Positions 9,338 to 20,300 of a stretch of DNA of 52,545 bases are shown here, piece by piece (the stretch's first letter is position 1; the number at the start of each line of letters is the position of its first letter). The stretch lies in NCBI RefSeq assembly GCF_001673315.1, contig NZ_LZLQ01000092.1, forward strand, positions 1-52,545. Reading direction: 5' to 3'. Source of the DNA: Mycobacterium asiaticum. GTDB taxonomy: Bacteria > Actinomycetota > Actinomycetes > Mycobacteriales > Mycobacteriaceae. Position numbers and translations under genes: made by a program. Below the pieces are notes generated by a model that had not been told where the DNA came from, did not search any database, and worked only from the letters and a program-made list of their open reading frames with translations.

Positions 9338-10687
9338 ATGACGGATGTCGATTACTGCGTGGTGGGGGCCGGCTTCGCTGGACTGACCGCAGCCCTGCGA
9401 CTGAGACAAGCGGGTCACTCGGTGGCGGTGCTCGAGGCCCGGGACCGGGTGGGCGGCCGGACCTTCACGGTTACCCGGGACGACGGGGTGTGGATCGACC
9501 GCGGCGGCGCCTGGATCGGGCCGGGCCAGGACCGGATCTACGCGCTGATGCAAGAGTTCGGCGTCCCAGAGTACAAGCAGCACAACGACGGTGACGCCAT
9601 GATGATCGTCGGCGGCAAGAAGCGCCGCTACGGCGGCAAGCTGCCCTGGAGTATGAGCCCGTGGGCGGTGGCCAACCTGGGTATCGGGCTGGCGACCATA
9701 GAGCAGATGTGCAAAGCGCTGCCGCGCGAAAACCCTTGGGACGCTGCGGATGCCGCCGAACTGGACCGGACCAGCATCGGCGATTGGCTGGAGCGCAACG
9801 TGTTGTCCCGGCCAGCGCGGGAAATGCTGGACATGGCCCTCGGCGGCAGCTATACGTCGGCGGCATCGGAAGTGTCCCTGCTGTGGATGCTGCACCAGAC
9901 GGGATCCGGAGGTGGCCCGACGTTCGTGATCTCGGGCAAAGGCGGGTCCCAGGACGCGCGTCCGGTCGGCGGGATGGGCGCCATCTATCGCCCCATCGTG
10001 GCCGAACTGGGTGACGCGCTGCACTTGTCACGCCCGGTGCGCCAGATCAGCCAGGACGCCGACGGGGTGACGGTGAGCGCTGAGGGTCTGACGATTCGGG
10101 CGCGCCGGGTCATTGTGGCGATTCCGATGGCGATCGCCAGCTCGATCGTCTACGAGCCGACACTGCCGGTGGACCGGGCGATGCTCAATCAGCGGATGCC
10201 CAGCGGGGCTGTTATCAAGATTTCCGCGATCTACGGTGACGCGTTCTGGCGGGCCGACGGGCTATCCGGCCAGTCAGCCGCGCCGGGCACACCGGCGACG
10301 TTGACCATCGATGCGTGCACCGACAAAGGCGACCCGGGGATTATGTGCGTCATCACCGAGGGGGTGGCCGCGCGCCGGTTGACCAACCTCGACGAAAGCG
10401 AACGCCGATCGATCGTCATCAGGGAACTCGTCGACCGGTTCGGCGAAAAGGCAAGAGACCCAATCGAATTCCACGAGCAGAACTGGACTCTGGAACGCTA
10501 CTCCGGGGGCGGGATGATCAGCCACACCCCGACCGGCGTGCTGACCGAGTTCGGGCACGCCCTGCGCACGCCCTGCGGGCGGGTCCACTGGGCCGGGACC
10601 GAGAGTTCGACCATCATGTGCGGTTGGATCGACGGCGCGATTCGCTCCGGGGAACGCGCTGCCGCCGAGGTGGTGGCCGCGGGCTAG
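9338..10687 (+). CDS. Flavin monoamine oxidase family protein
   Basis: The protein has 449 aa from ATG 9338, preceded by AAGGAG; the longer TTG-initiated frame from 9299 is less likely. The FAD-binding Rossmann motif GAGFAG is at residues 10-15, with E33 for ribose binding and the RVGGR motif at 37-41. The C-terminal FAD site reads [20 protein letters not shown]. The family oxidises amines (polyamines, aromatic amines) or related substrates using O2. It resembles mycobacterial AofH-type enzymes, but orthology is not certain and the substrate is unknown. It is divergent from the KstR-box-controlled DUF3556 gene. Its TAG stop overlaps that of the convergent PPE gene in a shared CTAG. Confidence 0.85.
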   Translation: MTDVDYCVVGAGFAGLTAALRLRQAGHSVAVLEARDRVGGRTFTVTRDDGVWIDRGGAWIGPGQDRIYALMQEFGVPEYKQHNDGDAMMIVGGKKRRYGGKLPWSMSPWAVANLGIGLATIEQMCKALPRENPWDAADAAELDRTSIGDWLERNVLSRPAREMLDMALGGSYTSAASEVSLLWMLHQTGSGGGPTFVISGKGGSQDARPVGGMGAIYRPIVAELGDALHLSRPVRQISQDADGVTVSAEGLTIRARRVIVAIPMAIASSIVYEPTLPVDRAMLNQRMPSGAVIKISAIYGDAFWRADGLSGQSAAPGTPATLTIDACTDKGDPGIMCVITEGVAARRLTNLDESERRSIVIRELVDRFGEKARDPIEFHEQNWTLERYSGGGMISHTPTGVLTEFGHALRTPCGRVHWAGTESSTIMCGWIDGAIRSGERAAAEVVAAG

Positions 10688-11871
10688 CCGATCCCGGTCC
10701 GCGGAACCACGGCGGGCCGGTTCTGTGTCACGTGTGGACTGGCGCCGCCGCGACCCATCATCCCGCCCGGCATACCGGCGCCGGCCCCGCCCGCGCCGGT
10801 CGGGATCGGCATCATCGGCATACCCATACCGCCGGGGCGCGCGGCGGGTGCCGCCGCGGCGGCATTCGTTGCGGCGGCACTCGTTGCGCCGAGCCCGTGC
10901 AGTGCCGACGTTGCCATCGCTTTGGGCGTCGAACCCGCCCAGGCCGGGGGCACCGACATGGCGCCCACCAGATGCGCCTTGCCGAGATCACCCGCCATTC
11001 CGGCGCCCAGCCCAGCGCCGCCCAGCCCCTTCGCTGCCGGCGCCGCGTCGCCGACGAACTTCGTCGAGTCCGCCAGCCCCGCGGTCGCGGCGTTGGCCAA
11101 ACCTGCCGTACCGGCATTAGCAGTCTGCGCCAACTGCATCATCGGCGAGATCAGCATGCTGGCCGGCAGCGTCCCGATCTGCGCGACTGACATCAATGAC
11201 TGCACCGGCACCGCCGACGCCACCGACTGCACGCCCGACACCAGTCCGGGAGCCACCATCGCGACACCCTGAGCCAACGGGCTGACGGCCGCCGACAGGT
11301 TGCTGGCCACGTTCCCGGCCACGTTGGCGGCCAGTCCGGCAAGGTTGACCGGCGGCAGGGCAAACGGTGTGATGCTTGCGGCCACTGCGGTCGCGCCGCC
11401 GTGGTAGCCGACCATGGCGGCGACGTCCTGGGCCCACATCTCGAGGTAGTCGAATTCAGTGGCGGCGATGGCCGGAGTGTTCTGGCCCAGAAAGTTGGTC
11501 GCCACCAGGGAAGTCAACGACACCCGGTTGGCCGCCACCGCGGCCGGATGCACCGTCGCGGTCATCGCCGTCTCGAAGGCGGTCGCGGCCATTCGGGCCT
11601 GTCCGGCCGCCGATTGGGCCTGTGCCGCAGCCTGGCTCAACCATCCGACGTAGGGCGTCGCCGCAGCCACCATCGACGCGGACGCCGGCCCGGCCCACGG
11701 TCCATCTGCCAACCCGCCGATCACCGTGTTGAACGACGACGCCGACACCGCCAACTCGGCGGCCAAACTCTCCCACGCCGCCGCTGCCACGTGTAGAGGC
11801 CCCGACCCGGCTCCACCGAAGATCCGCGCCGAATTGATCTCCGGCGGCAACCACGAAAAATCTAGAAGCAC
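10684..11871 (-). CDS. PPE family protein, PPE-SVP subfamily (copy 2)
   Basis: This 395-aa protein has an N-terminal PPE domain of about 175 residues: [20 protein letters not shown], then WxG-like [11 protein letters not shown] and the [14 protein letters not shown] stretch. The SVP motif [14 protein letters not shown] lies in the C-terminal third, before a Gly/Pro/Met-rich tail ending [11 protein letters not shown] proteins pair with PE proteins and are exported by type VII secretion, mostly ESX-5; their individual roles are poorly defined. The next upstream gene is a paralogue with the same tail (VIPRTGVG), so the two look like a tandem duplication. The 114-nt gap between them shows no obvious promoter. 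The stop codon shares CTAG (10684-10687) with the amine oxidase stop. Confidence 0.92.
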   Translation of the reverse strand: MLLDFSWLPPEINSARIFGGAGSGPLHVAAAAWESLAAELAVSASSFNTVIGGLADGPWAGPASASMVAAATPYVGWLSQAAAQAQSAAGQARMAATAFETAMTATVHPAAVAANRVSLTSLVATNFLGQNTPAIAATEFDYLEMWAQDVAAMVGYHGGATAVAASITPFALPPVNLAGLAANVAGNVASNLSAAVSPLAQGVAMVAPGLVSGVQSVASAVPVQSLMSVAQIGTLPASMLISPMMQLAQTANAGTAGLANAATAGLADSTKFVGDAAPAAKGLGGAGLGAGMAGDLGKAHLVGAMSVPPAWAGSTPKAMATSALHGLGATSAAATNAAAAAPAARPGGMGMPMMPIPTGAGGAGAGMPGGMMGRGGASPHVTQNRPAVVPRTGIG

Positions 11872-11985
11872 GTCGATTAGTCTTGCTAACGACGCAGGCG
11901 CCGGACAGGCGATTCAGGAAGCCCGCAGGAACACCGAAGGGCTTTCCAAGCCTGGTTCAAGCCTGGTCCTGCCGTGCTGACTGCC

Positions 11986-13071
11986 CTACCCGACGCCGGT
12001 GCGGGGTATGACACTCGGGCGCTGCTGCACGACGTGCGAACCGCCGCCACTACGGCCCAGCATTCCGCCAGGCACGCCAGCGCCCGCACCGCCGATCGGC
12101 ATCGGCATCATCGGCATCCCACCGAGTCCACCCGTCCCGGTTGCCCCGGTAGCCCCGGCGGGAAGTCCAGCTAACCCCGGCACCGGCGTGGGCGTCATCC
12201 GCGCCGGCACAGAGCCCGTCCAGGCAGGCGGCACCGACAAGGCACCCACCAGACGTCCCCGGCCCAGGTCCGCAGCGACCGTCGACCCCAGTCCCCCGGC
12301 GCCGACCGGCGGGGTCGCCGCCGTCACGTTGCCCGCCAAGGCAGGCGCATCGGCGCCCAGGCTGGTGGCGGCCGCAACCCCCGCACCATTTGCCGACTGC
12401 GCCAGCGACATCATCGGCGACAACAGCATGCTGACCGGAAGCGTCGCGACTTGTGCGAGTGACGACAGAGAATCCAATGGCACGGCGGTGACCACCGACT
12501 GGAGCGCGGACGAAATCCCGTTCACCGCTTGAGAAGCCACGTCCGTCACCACAGCCGGCGGCACGGCCAGTGGAGCCAGCGCCGATGCTACCGACGCCGC
12601 CCCGGCCCGATAGCCGACCATGGCTGACACATCCTGGGCCCACATCCGCTCGTAGTCGAGGTCAGTGGCAGCGATCGCCGACGTGTTCTGACCCAGGAAA
12701 TTAGTCGTCACCAACGACATCAAGGACATCCGGTTCGCCATCACCGCAGCCGGATGCACCGTCGCCGTAAGTGCGGTGTCGAAGACTGTCACGGCGGCCC
12801 GAGCTTGTCCGGCCGCCGACTCCGCATGACGCGCAGCCGAAGTCATCCACCCGGCATAGGGGGCGGCCGCCGCGGCCATCATGGTTGACGCAGGTCCCAT
12901 CCAGGGTCCGCTGGTAAGGGATGCGACCGCTCCGTCAAATGCACTGGCCGCGGCTCGCAATTCTGCGGCCAGCCCATCCCAGGCCGCGGCCGCGGTGCAC
13001 AGTGGTAACACTCCCGCACCGGCATAGATGAGCGCGGAGTTGATCTCCGGTGGCAGCATCATGAAACTCAT
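11986..13071 (-). CDS. PPE family protein, PPE-SVP subfamily (copy 1)
   Basis: This 361-aa protein begins [20 protein letters not shown], with the PPE domain through about residue 175 (GPWMGPASTMM; WAQDVSAMVGYRAG) and the SVP motif GALSVPPAWTGSVP near residue 270. The tail is glycine-, proline- and methionine-rich and ends PSVIPRTGVG, nearly the same as its downstream neighbour. It is probably surface-exposed or secreted through ESX-5 with a PE partner; the PE gene two genes upstream is a candidate. A pair of TTACGACC/CTACGACC motifs sits 80-115 bases upstream of its start, so it may have its own promoter rather than depending only on read-through from the mddA-like gene. Confidence 0.92.
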   Translation of the reverse strand: MSFMMLPPEINSALIYAGAGVLPLCTAAAAWDGLAAELRAAASAFDGAVASLTSGPWMGPASTMMAAAAAPYAGWMTSAARHAESAAGQARAAVTVFDTALTATVHPAAVMANRMSLMSLVTTNFLGQNTSAIAATDLDYERMWAQDVSAMVGYRAGAASVASALAPLAVPPAVVTDVASQAVNGISSALQSVVTAVPLDSLSSLAQVATLPVSMLLSPMMSLAQSANGAGVAAATSLGADAPALAGNVTAATPPVGAGGLGSTVAADLGRGRLVGALSVPPAWTGSVPARMTPTPVPGLAGLPAGATGATGTGGLGGMPMMPMPIGGAGAGVPGGMLGRSGGGSHVVQQRPSVIPRTGVG

Positions 13072-13150
13072 TTGGGCCCTCCCGCTTTTGAGTCAAGGAT
13101 GCGGGCCGGGCCGCCGATGTACGTCGGTTACCCTGCGTAGTTCGCCCCGC

Positions 13151-13186
13151 GGGGGGTCGTAAGAAAGGAACTGGGGGGTCGTAGGT
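13151..13186 (-). promoter_or_regulatory. Paired TACGACC motif upstream of PPE-SVP copy 1
   Basis: On the minus strand, CCTACGACCCCCC and TTACGACCCCCC are repeated with a 22-bp offset, about two helical turns, and lie 80-115 bases before the PPE start. The same arrangement occurs at 17194-17228 and 20672-20704. This could be a binding site for a dimeric regulator; the protein is unknown. Confidence 0.5.
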
Positions 13187-13192
13187 GATGTG

Positions 13193-13954
13193 TCAGTTCA
13201 ACTTTCGGCCGACCGGAGCGGCGCGACCACTCCGCGGCCGAGGAATCAGCATCGGCACTCGACTACGGTAATCACTGTATTGCCGGCCCAACGCGGCGGT
13301 CAGGTCGCGTTCCTCCCATCGCAGCGCGAAAAGAATATAACCGGTCATTACCAGCGCAAACAACAAGTGGCCCAACGTCATTCGCGGGCTCGCCCAGAAC
13401 ACCACGAGAAATCCCAGCATCAACGGATGGCGCACCACGCGATACAACAGCGGCGTGCGGAATTCGAGGTCCGTGTAGGGCCGTCCGCGCCAGGCCAGGT
13501 ACACCTGACGCAACCCGAACAGGTCGAAGTGGTTGATCATGAACGTCGATGCCAGGACGATCACCCAGCCAAGCCAGAACAACAGTTGCACCACGATCCG
13601 CGCACCGGACCGGGACACGTCCCAGATGACCGGCAGCATCGGGCGCCATTGCCAGAACACCAGTGCCAGCACCAGACCCGTCGCCAGCACATAGGTGCTG
13701 CGTTCGATCGACGGCGGCACTATCCGGGTCCACCAGCGTTTGAACGATGGCCTCGCCATCAAACTGTGCTGCACGCCGAATGCGGCCAGCAGCAGCAGGT
13801 TGACCACTAGCGCCTCCGGCACCGGTCTTGCGACACCGTCGTCAACGCGATGTGACACAACGAAGTTGCCCAGAAAGCCGATCGCGTAGAGGAACGCCGC
13901 GAAGCCGACGAAGTAGGCGGCTACGCCATAACTGATCGTGAGAAATCGCTTCAT
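13193..13954 (-). CDS. mddA: Methanethiol S-methyltransferase-like membrane protein (MddA/NnrU type)
   Basis: ATG 13954 (MKRFLTISYGV) follows GATGAGG with a 6-nt gap and gives 253 aa; ATG 13966 would add four residues. The protein has about five to six membrane segments, and the signature region YTDLEFRTPLLYRVVRHPLM followed by a C-terminal RWEERDL motif is typical of the isoprenylcysteine-methyltransferase-like fold used by MddA and NnrU. MddA methylates methanethiol with S-adenosylmethionine to give dimethyl sulfide. The specific activity is inferred from family resemblance. The gene lies 22 bases after the PE stop and upstream of two PPE genes on the same strand, an unusual setting that suggests co-transcription with the PE/PPE cluster. 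Confidence 0.7.
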   Translation of the reverse strand: MKRFLTISYGVAAYFVGFAAFLYAIGFLGNFVVSHRVDDGVARPVPEALVVNLLLLAAFGVQHSLMARPSFKRWWTRIVPPSIERSTYVLATGLVLALVFWQWRPMLPVIWDVSRSGARIVVQLLFWLGWVIVLASTFMINHFDLFGLRQVYLAWRGRPYTDLEFRTPLLYRVVRHPLMLGFLVVFWASPRMTLGHLLFALVMTGYILFALRWEERDLTAALGRQYSDYRSRVPMLIPRPRSGRAAPVGRKLN

Positions 13955-13976
13955 CGTGTGCCTCATCCATGCCGAC

Positions 13977-15290
13977 TTATCCGGGTACAGCCGCGCCGAT
14001 TGCCTCTGCGAGTTGTTCGGGCAGGAAACTCAGCAGGCCCGGGATAAGCCCGCCGAACGGGGTACCGAATAGGGGGATCGTTCCTGTCATGTCGAAGACG
14101 GTCAGGGTCAGCGAGGCGAACTGAGCGGGAGTCAGCAGACCGCCGAGCGGGATGTTGGTGGTCGTGGTCAGATCCCCGAGCGCAACCGAAAGTGGCAGCG
14201 TCGCCTGGCCGTTGAGGAAACCGTTGAGCACATTCGCCGGAGCATCGAACAATGCGGTGACGGCTCCCAGCGCATCACCGGTTTGCAACGCACTCATAAG
14301 AGCACTGGCGCTGGACCCGAAAGCGTCCAGCGTGGTGGCCGCCGGACCCAGCGCATCAAGACCGAGCACCAGCGGCAGCCCCACATGCAGGACACCGGTG
14401 GTCAGATCAAGCGTTTGGGAAGTGTCGGTCACAGTCTTTATCACGTTAGTGATGTGCTGCGAAATCTGGAATGGAACAGACCCGGTTGGTAGTAGGTCGG
14501 TGAAGTTCTGCGCCATTTGCCCGGGGATTGTCAGGATCGGCAGCAGGTCGCCGACGGCACCCGTGGGGGTGATGTTGATCAGGAAAGTCGTCGGGTCTTG
14601 GCTGGCGGCCAGACCCGTCAAGAAGAGATTCCCGAAACCGGTTGCGATGCTGCGCACCGCGCCCGGCGCGTCACCCGTCGCCAATTGCTGGGCGGCGGCT
14701 TGCAACGATGCCGGCAATGCCATCACCCCGGTGCCGAAATCCTGCGCGGCGGCGCTCAGCGCAGTGGAAACGGTTTGCGCATAACCGATTTGCTGGCTGA
14801 CGATCGTTTGCACCAGAGCCGCCGGGTTGGTGGGGGGCAGCCCCAGTGGCGGCGGGTTTTGAATGGCACTGCCGAGTGCGGAGACGATCGTCTGCCCGTA
14901 GCCGGTCTGGTTGTTGACGAACTGTCGGAGCAGCGGTGCCGGGTTGGCGGCGATGGCGCTTCCCAGGCTCTGTAGGTTGGCCGACGAATTCGCGAGAAGC
15001 GTTTGGAGGGAACCTAATTCGGTGCTCGCATAGGCTGCCGCGCTCGCTTTCAACGAACCGACGAATTGGACGTGGAAGGCGTGGACTTGGGCGTTGACGG
15101 CCTGGAATTCGTCGCCGAAGCCGCCGAAGAGGTCAGCGATCGCGGCCGATATCTCGTCTTGTGCGGCAGCGGCTATCCCGGTGGTGGGGCCCGCGACGGC
15201 GGCGGCGGTCTGGGCCAGCGTTGCACGAAGACCGGTTAGGGTCTCGGCGGCACCGTGCAGTACGTCGGGCGCCGCGCTTACGTAGGACAT
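13977..15290 (-). CDS. PE family protein with non-PGRS C-terminal domain
   Basis: Start ATG 15290 follows GAGGAG with a 6-nt gap, giving 437 aa beginning MSYVSAAPDVLHGAAETL; the longer ATG at 15329 is upstream of this site. The PE domain covers about residues 1-95 and is helical, with YASTELGSL near its end. The rest is rich in Ala, Leu, Thr and Gly with no PGRS or MPTR repeats. It includes the pattern DAPANVLNGFLNGQATLP and GGLLTP, which I recall from other large exported mycobacterial PE-type proteins; no enzyme motif (such as the GxSxG of the PE-PPE hydrolase domain) is apparent. The gene lies 48 bases downstream of the PPE-MPTR gene and 22 bases before the mddA-like gene, so all three are probably one transcript. 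The PE follows the PPE, the reverse of the usual order. Confidence 0.88.
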   Translation of the reverse strand: MSYVSAAPDVLHGAAETLTGLRATLAQTAAAVAGPTTGIAAAAQDEISAAIADLFGGFGDEFQAVNAQVHAFHVQFVGSLKASAAAYASTELGSLQTLLANSSANLQSLGSAIAANPAPLLRQFVNNQTGYGQTIVSALGSAIQNPPPLGLPPTNPAALVQTIVSQQIGYAQTVSTALSAAAQDFGTGVMALPASLQAAAQQLATGDAPGAVRSIATGFGNLFLTGLAASQDPTTFLINITPTGAVGDLLPILTIPGQMAQNFTDLLPTGSVPFQISQHITNVIKTVTDTSQTLDLTTGVLHVGLPLVLGLDALGPAATTLDAFGSSASALMSALQTGDALGAVTALFDAPANVLNGFLNGQATLPLSVALGDLTTTTNIPLGGLLTPAQFASLTLTVFDMTGTIPLFGTPFGGLIPGLLSFLPEQLAEAIGAAVPG

Positions 15291-15338
15291 GTCAGTCTCC
15301 TCGATATGTACGAATGCCGCCCGTGCCACCCGCAGGCC

Positions 15339-17087
15339 TTAATTCAGGAACCCCGACTTCGCGTCACCCTTGTTGAAGAATCCGGAGTCGTCGTTTCCGG
15401 AGTTGCCGATTCCCGAGTTGAAGACGTTCGAATTGCCGATGCCGATGTTGTCGAACCCGGTGTTTCCGATGCCGGCGAGGAAGCTGCCGTGATTGTTGAT
15501 TCCGACGTTGTTGCCGTTACCGGAATTTCCGAAGCCGGACTCGAATGCGAGGCCGGTGTTCATGAAGCCCGAACTGTCTCCGCCGGAGTTGAAGAATCCC
15601 GATGAATCCAGCCCTGTGGTGCCGAAGCCTGAGTTTTTGACACCGGCCGGGGTTATGGCACTGCCGAAGCCGGTGTTCAGGTTGCCCGAGTCGAAGCCGC
15701 CGGTGTTGCTCCGGCCCGAATTGCCCCAACCGGTGTTGATGTCGCCGGCGTTGAAGTCACCGGTGTTGATCGAGCCGGCGTTCCCGCTTCCGGTGTTCTG
15801 GAAGCCTGCGTTGCCATTACCGAGGTTCTGCGAACCGCCGTTACCCATTCCCATGTTGTTCGCGCCAGCGTTTCCGGAACCGAAGTTGTTGAGCCCGGCA
15901 TTGAAAAAGCCGGTATTGCCCTGGCCCGCGTTGGTGAAGCCGGTGTTGAAGCTGCCCGAGTTGTCGAAGCCGAAGCTGTGATTGCCGGAGTTGAAGATTC
16001 CTACGTTGCCGGTACCGGAATTGAAGAAGCCGATGTTTCCGGTCCCCGAGTTGCCGAAGCCGATGTTTCCGGTGCCGGAGTTCAGCGCGCCGAAACCGAT
16101 CTGGTTGTCACCAGTGAGCCCGAATCCGATGTTGTTATTGCCGGTGTTGCCGAACCCGACGTTGTGGCTACCAGTGTTGCTTAACCCCACGTTGTTGCTG
16201 CCGCGGTTCCCGAAGCCCATGTTGGCATCACCGCGGTTGCCGCTGCCGACGTTGGAACTGCCGAGGTTCCCGCCGCCCAGATTCCCGTTGCCAAGGTTGC
16301 CGCCGCCGACGTTGCCCATGCCGTTGTTGCCGGTGCCCGCGTTGTTGGAACCGGAATTGCCGCTGCCGAGGTTCTGGTTGCCGCGGTTGCCGTTTCCGAC
16401 GTTGCCGGTGCCGATGTTGCCGCTACCGAGGTTGGCATCTCCGAAATTGCCGTTGCCGACGTTCTGGTTGCCGTGGTTGCCGCTGCCCACGTTCTGTCCG
16501 CCGGTGTTGCCCAGATTGAGTATGCTCCCCAGAGCGGTCTGGATCTGACCGAGCGGCCCCGGAAGGGATTGCAGCGCCTGCTGCATGGGGGCCAGCCGCG
16601 CGGCCACCGCGGAGGCGCCGCCGTGGTAGCCCAGCATTGCGGCGACGTCTTGGGCCCACATCTGCTCGTAGCCCGCCTCGGCCGCCGCGATCGCCGGAGC
16701 GTTCTGGCCGAAGAGATTTGACACCACCAGTGAGACCAACTGGTTGCGGTTGGCCGCCACCATGCCCGGATGTACCGTCGCCGACACCGCAGCCTCAAAG
16801 GCCGACGCCGCGGCCAGCGCCTGACCGGCCGCACCCTGCGCCTGCGCCGCCGCGGCCGAGAGCCACCCCACATATGGCGCGGCCGAACTGGCCATCGCGG
16901 CCGCTGCCGGACCTTGCCATACCGCGTCCGTCAGACCCGATGCCACGGATCCGAACGAACGGGCCGCCGCATCCAATTCTCCGGCCAGCCCGTCCCATGC
17001 CGCCGCTGCCGCCAGCATCGGACCGGGTCCTGCGCCCAGATACATCCGCGCCGAGTTGATCTCCGGCGGCAATACCGCGAAATTCAT
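15339..17087 (-). CDS. PPE family protein, PPE-MPTR subfamily
   Basis: ATG 17087 starts [20 protein letters not shown], the typical PPE beginning, giving 582 aa; the open frame extends upstream to 17276 but those codons do not look like PPE sequence. The PPE domain runs to about residue 175 ([23 protein letters not shown]). From residue 200 to the end the protein is major polymorphic tandem repeat: [20 protein letters not shown] pentapeptide pairs, changing to [20 protein letters not shown] and ending [14 protein letters not shown]. It is the first gene of the minus-strand cluster and has a paired TACGACC motif 107-140 bases upstream, divergent from the LuxR-type regulator. It is probably cell-surface or secreted via ESX-5. 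Confidence 0.93.
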   Translation of the reverse strand: MNFAVLPPEINSARMYLGAGPGPMLAAAAAWDGLAGELDAAARSFGSVASGLTDAVWQGPAAAAMASSAAPYVGWLSAAAAQAQGAAGQALAAASAFEAAVSATVHPGMVAANRNQLVSLVVSNLFGQNAPAIAAAEAGYEQMWAQDVAAMLGYHGGASAVAARLAPMQQALQSLPGPLGQIQTALGSILNLGNTGGQNVGSGNHGNQNVGNGNFGDANLGSGNIGTGNVGNGNRGNQNLGSGNSGSNNAGTGNNGMGNVGGGNLGNGNLGGGNLGSSNVGSGNRGDANMGFGNRGSNNVGLSNTGSHNVGFGNTGNNNIGFGLTGDNQIGFGALNSGTGNIGFGNSGTGNIGFFNSGTGNVGIFNSGNHSFGFDNSGSFNTGFTNAGQGNTGFFNAGLNNFGSGNAGANNMGMGNGGSQNLGNGNAGFQNTGSGNAGSINTGDFNAGDINTGWGNSGRSNTGGFDSGNLNTGFGSAITPAGVKNSGFGTTGLDSSGFFNSGGDSSGFMNTGLAFESGFGNSGNGNNVGINNHGSFLAGIGNTGFDNIGIGNSNVFNSGIGNSGNDDSGFFNKGDAKSGFLN

Positions 17088-17193
17088 GCCCACCATCCCT
17101 GTTGCATCCCTGTTGATCGGTCCCGCGGAAGGAAACAATGCGGGGCGCCGGCGCGGCGAACGTCGGTCACAGGGCGTAAATCCGCCGGTCGAC

Positions 17194-17228
17194 GGGGTCG
17201 TAGATGGCGACCAGAGGGGGTCGTAGGT
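17194..17228. promoter_or_regulatory. Paired TACGACC motif between PPE-MPTR and LuxR-type regulator
   Basis: On the plus strand, GGGGTCGTAGAT and GGGGTCGTAGGT are offset by 23 bp. Read on the minus strand, the stretch CTACGACCC, then CTGG and CGCCATCTACG, aligns closely with the pair upstream of the PE_PGRS gene at 20672-20704. It sits in a 279-bp divergent region and could control either gene. The rest of that region holds GTTAGTCGC repeated at about 17312 and 17322 and no other clear feature. Confidence 0.5.
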
Positions 17229-17366
17229 CGGACGCGATCCCACAAATCCGGTCAAGGAGCAAACTCTTTGACTCATGTTGAACCGTTGCTAGCCGAATTG
17301 CGTGACACTGTGTTAGTCGCTTGTTAGTCGCCATAGATCATGAGAACGGTGTGAGACAGGTGTGAC

Positions 17367-20300
17367 ATGTGCGTGAGCGAGTTTGTACCGACGAGAACGG
17401 TGACCCTGTTACTCGCCGACGCCGAACGCTCGCCGCAACCGTGGGAGACCCTGCCGGAAACAGGTGCCGCCACGGTTGACCGGCTGGACGCCGCCATCTC
17501 CGACATCATCACGGCCCACGGGGGCGTGGCGCCGGTGCAACCAGATCTCGCGGAGGTGGTTTGTCCAGACCGTGGCCCCCACACGTTTCTGGCGATATTC
17601 GCCCGAGCTATTGATGCGTTGGCGTGCGCGATTGATTTGCAGCAGGCGCCGCTGGCGCCGACCCAGTTACGTGTCGCGGTGCATACCGGCGAGGTGCAGC
17701 TGATCGATTCGGGAGACTGCGCGGGTCCGGCCGTCCACCGGGCGGCGCGGCTGCGTGAGCTGGCGCACGGCGGTCAGGTGGTCGTGTCCGGCACTACGCA
17801 CGATCTGGTCGTCGACCACCTCCCGGACGATGTGTGGCTGGCCGATCTGGGGACTCACCAGTTGCGCGACCTGCCCCGTCCGGAACGGGTGGCGCAGTTG
17901 TGCCATCCGGATCTTCGAGTCGAGTTCCCGCCGCTGATTTGTCCCAATAATGTTGCACCGCATGGCGTTCCAGTACAGCTGACGCGTTTTGTTGGGCGCG
18001 CTGCACAGATCGACGACGTGCGCAGAATTCTCGGCGACCACCGGCTGGTCACCCTGGCCGGCGCCGGTGGGGTGGGAAAGACGCGGTTGGCGGCCGAGGT
18101 CGCACGGGGGGCAACGGCGGAGTTCGGCGGCGGGGTGTGGTTTGTGGATCTGGCACCGGTGAGCGAACCCGGGCTGGTACCGGTGGCCGCGCTGCGTGCG
18201 TTCGGACTGCCGGACCAACCGGGCCGATCCGCAGTCGACACCCTGGCACGTTTCGTCGGCGGCCGGTCCACGCTGGTGGTCCTGGACGATTGCGAGCACC
18301 TGGCCGACGCGTGCGCGGATCTGGCGCGTGAGCTGTTGGGCGCATGCGACCACCTGACGATCCTGGCTACCGGCCGCGCGCCGATCGGCGTTCCCGGCGA
18401 GCTGGTTTGGCGCGTGCCTTCGTTGTCCCTCACCGACGAAGCGATCGAGCTTTTCATCGACCGTGCCCGCCTGTCTCGGCCCGACTTCACCATCACTGCT
18501 GCCGACACCGGCGCGGTGCGCGATATCTGTGCCCGGCTGGATGGTTTGCCACTGGGCATCGAGCTTGCGGCGGCCGCAGTGCGGGTGATGTCGCTCCGCG
18601 AGATCCTGGACGGATTGCGGCACCGTTTCCGGCTGCTGACCGGCAGTGCGCCGGCCTCGAGCAGGCATACGTTGGGGGCGTCGGTGGATTGGTCCCACGC
18701 CATGCTTACCGAACCCGAGCGGATTCTGTTCCGCAGGCTGGCCGTGTTCAGTGGCGGCTTCGATCATCCGGCTGCGCGGGCCGTCAGCGCAGACGAGGAA
18801 TTGCGTGCGCACCACGTGTTCGATGAACTCACGATGCTCGTAGACAAATCCCTTGTGCTGGTTGAAGCCTCAGGCGATCGCACCCGGTTCCGCATGTTGG
18901 AAACAGTGCGGCATTATGCGTTGGAAAAGTTGTCTGAGTCCGGCGAGATCGGCGCACTGCGAGCGCGTCATCGAGACCACTACGCGCAGATGGCTGCGCA
19001 GTTGGATAGCCCGGCCGACGGCGAGCATCAGCGCCGTATCGAGCAGGTCGAGTCCGAGATCGACAACCTGCGTACGGCTTTCGCGTGGTGCCGGGACAAC
19101 GACGAAATCGGGCCGGCCCTGGAACTCACCTCGTCGCTGCAGCCGTTGTGGCTCACGCGGGGCCGGATACAGGAGGGGCTCGCCTGGTTCGACGCGGTGC
19201 TCACCGACCGCAGTGCCTTGGCGCGGGTCGCACCGGTGGTGCGCGGACGAGCGCTTGCCGACAGGGCCGCTCTGGATGCGTCGCGCAGCATCCACGACAA
19301 CCTGGATCAGGCGCTGCAGGCGGTGGCCATCGCCCGGCAGATGAAGGACCCGGCGCTGCTGGCCCGCGCACTCACCGCCTGCGGGGCGATCAATTCCTCC
19401 AGCGCTGAGGCGGCCCGTCCATTCCTGGCAGAGGCGATCGGTATTGCTCGTGAACTCGGAGACCGCTGGCGTCTGACCCAGATCCTGACGTGGCAGGCAT
19501 ATGGAGCGTTCTACGCGGGAGATCCGATCGCCGGGTATGCGGCGTCCCGGGAAGGAAACGAACTCGCCGAACAGATCGGCGATCAGTTCCACGCGCGCTC
19601 CTGCCGGTGGACACTCGGCTTGGCGCAGATGATGAAAGGTGAACTGGCCGAGGCTGTTAGCCAGTTCCGGGCGGTAACAGCGGATGCCGACGCGGCGCAC
19701 GACGTGTTGTTCAGGTGGGGCAGCCGGCTCGCCTTGTGCAATGCGCTCGCGTTCCAGGGTGACACCGACGGGGCCAGAGCTGCGGGTAACGAGTCACTGG
19801 CGGCTGCCGGCGATCTCTGGCCGCACAACGAGGGTTTCAGCTATGCGGTGTTGGCCACCGCGGCGGTGGCAGCCGGCGACGTTTCTGCAGCGGCGGAAGC
19901 GAGCGAGGCCGCCCAGCAGCGTCTGAGCGTGCAAGGCGAGCTGGCCGGCGCCAATATCAACCCCATGGCCGAAGTGGCCCTAGCGCGTGGGGATCTGATC
20001 ACGGCTGGTCGCTGGGCCGATCAAGAGGTGGCGGCGTCGGTGGGCTGGCATCTGGCCCGGGCGTTGACCACGCGCGCCCGCATTTTCATCGCGAAGTGCG
20101 ATCCTGAGCAAGCCGAGCGGGACGCGCACAAGGCGCTCGCGTGCGCTGCGGAATGCGCGGCGCACCTGGCCGTGCCCGACATCCTCGAGTGCCTGGGCCG
20201 GCTGGCCGCCGACGGTCTGAGCCACCGCGACGCGGCACGACTCTTGGGCGCGGCCAACGAGATTCGGCGCCGGCTCGGATCGGTCCGGTTCAACATCTTC

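Noticed and set aside
15291..15329. ATG 15329 as start of the PE gene
   Set aside because: ATG 15290 has GAGGAG at correct spacing and begins the conserved PE sequence MSYVSAAPD.
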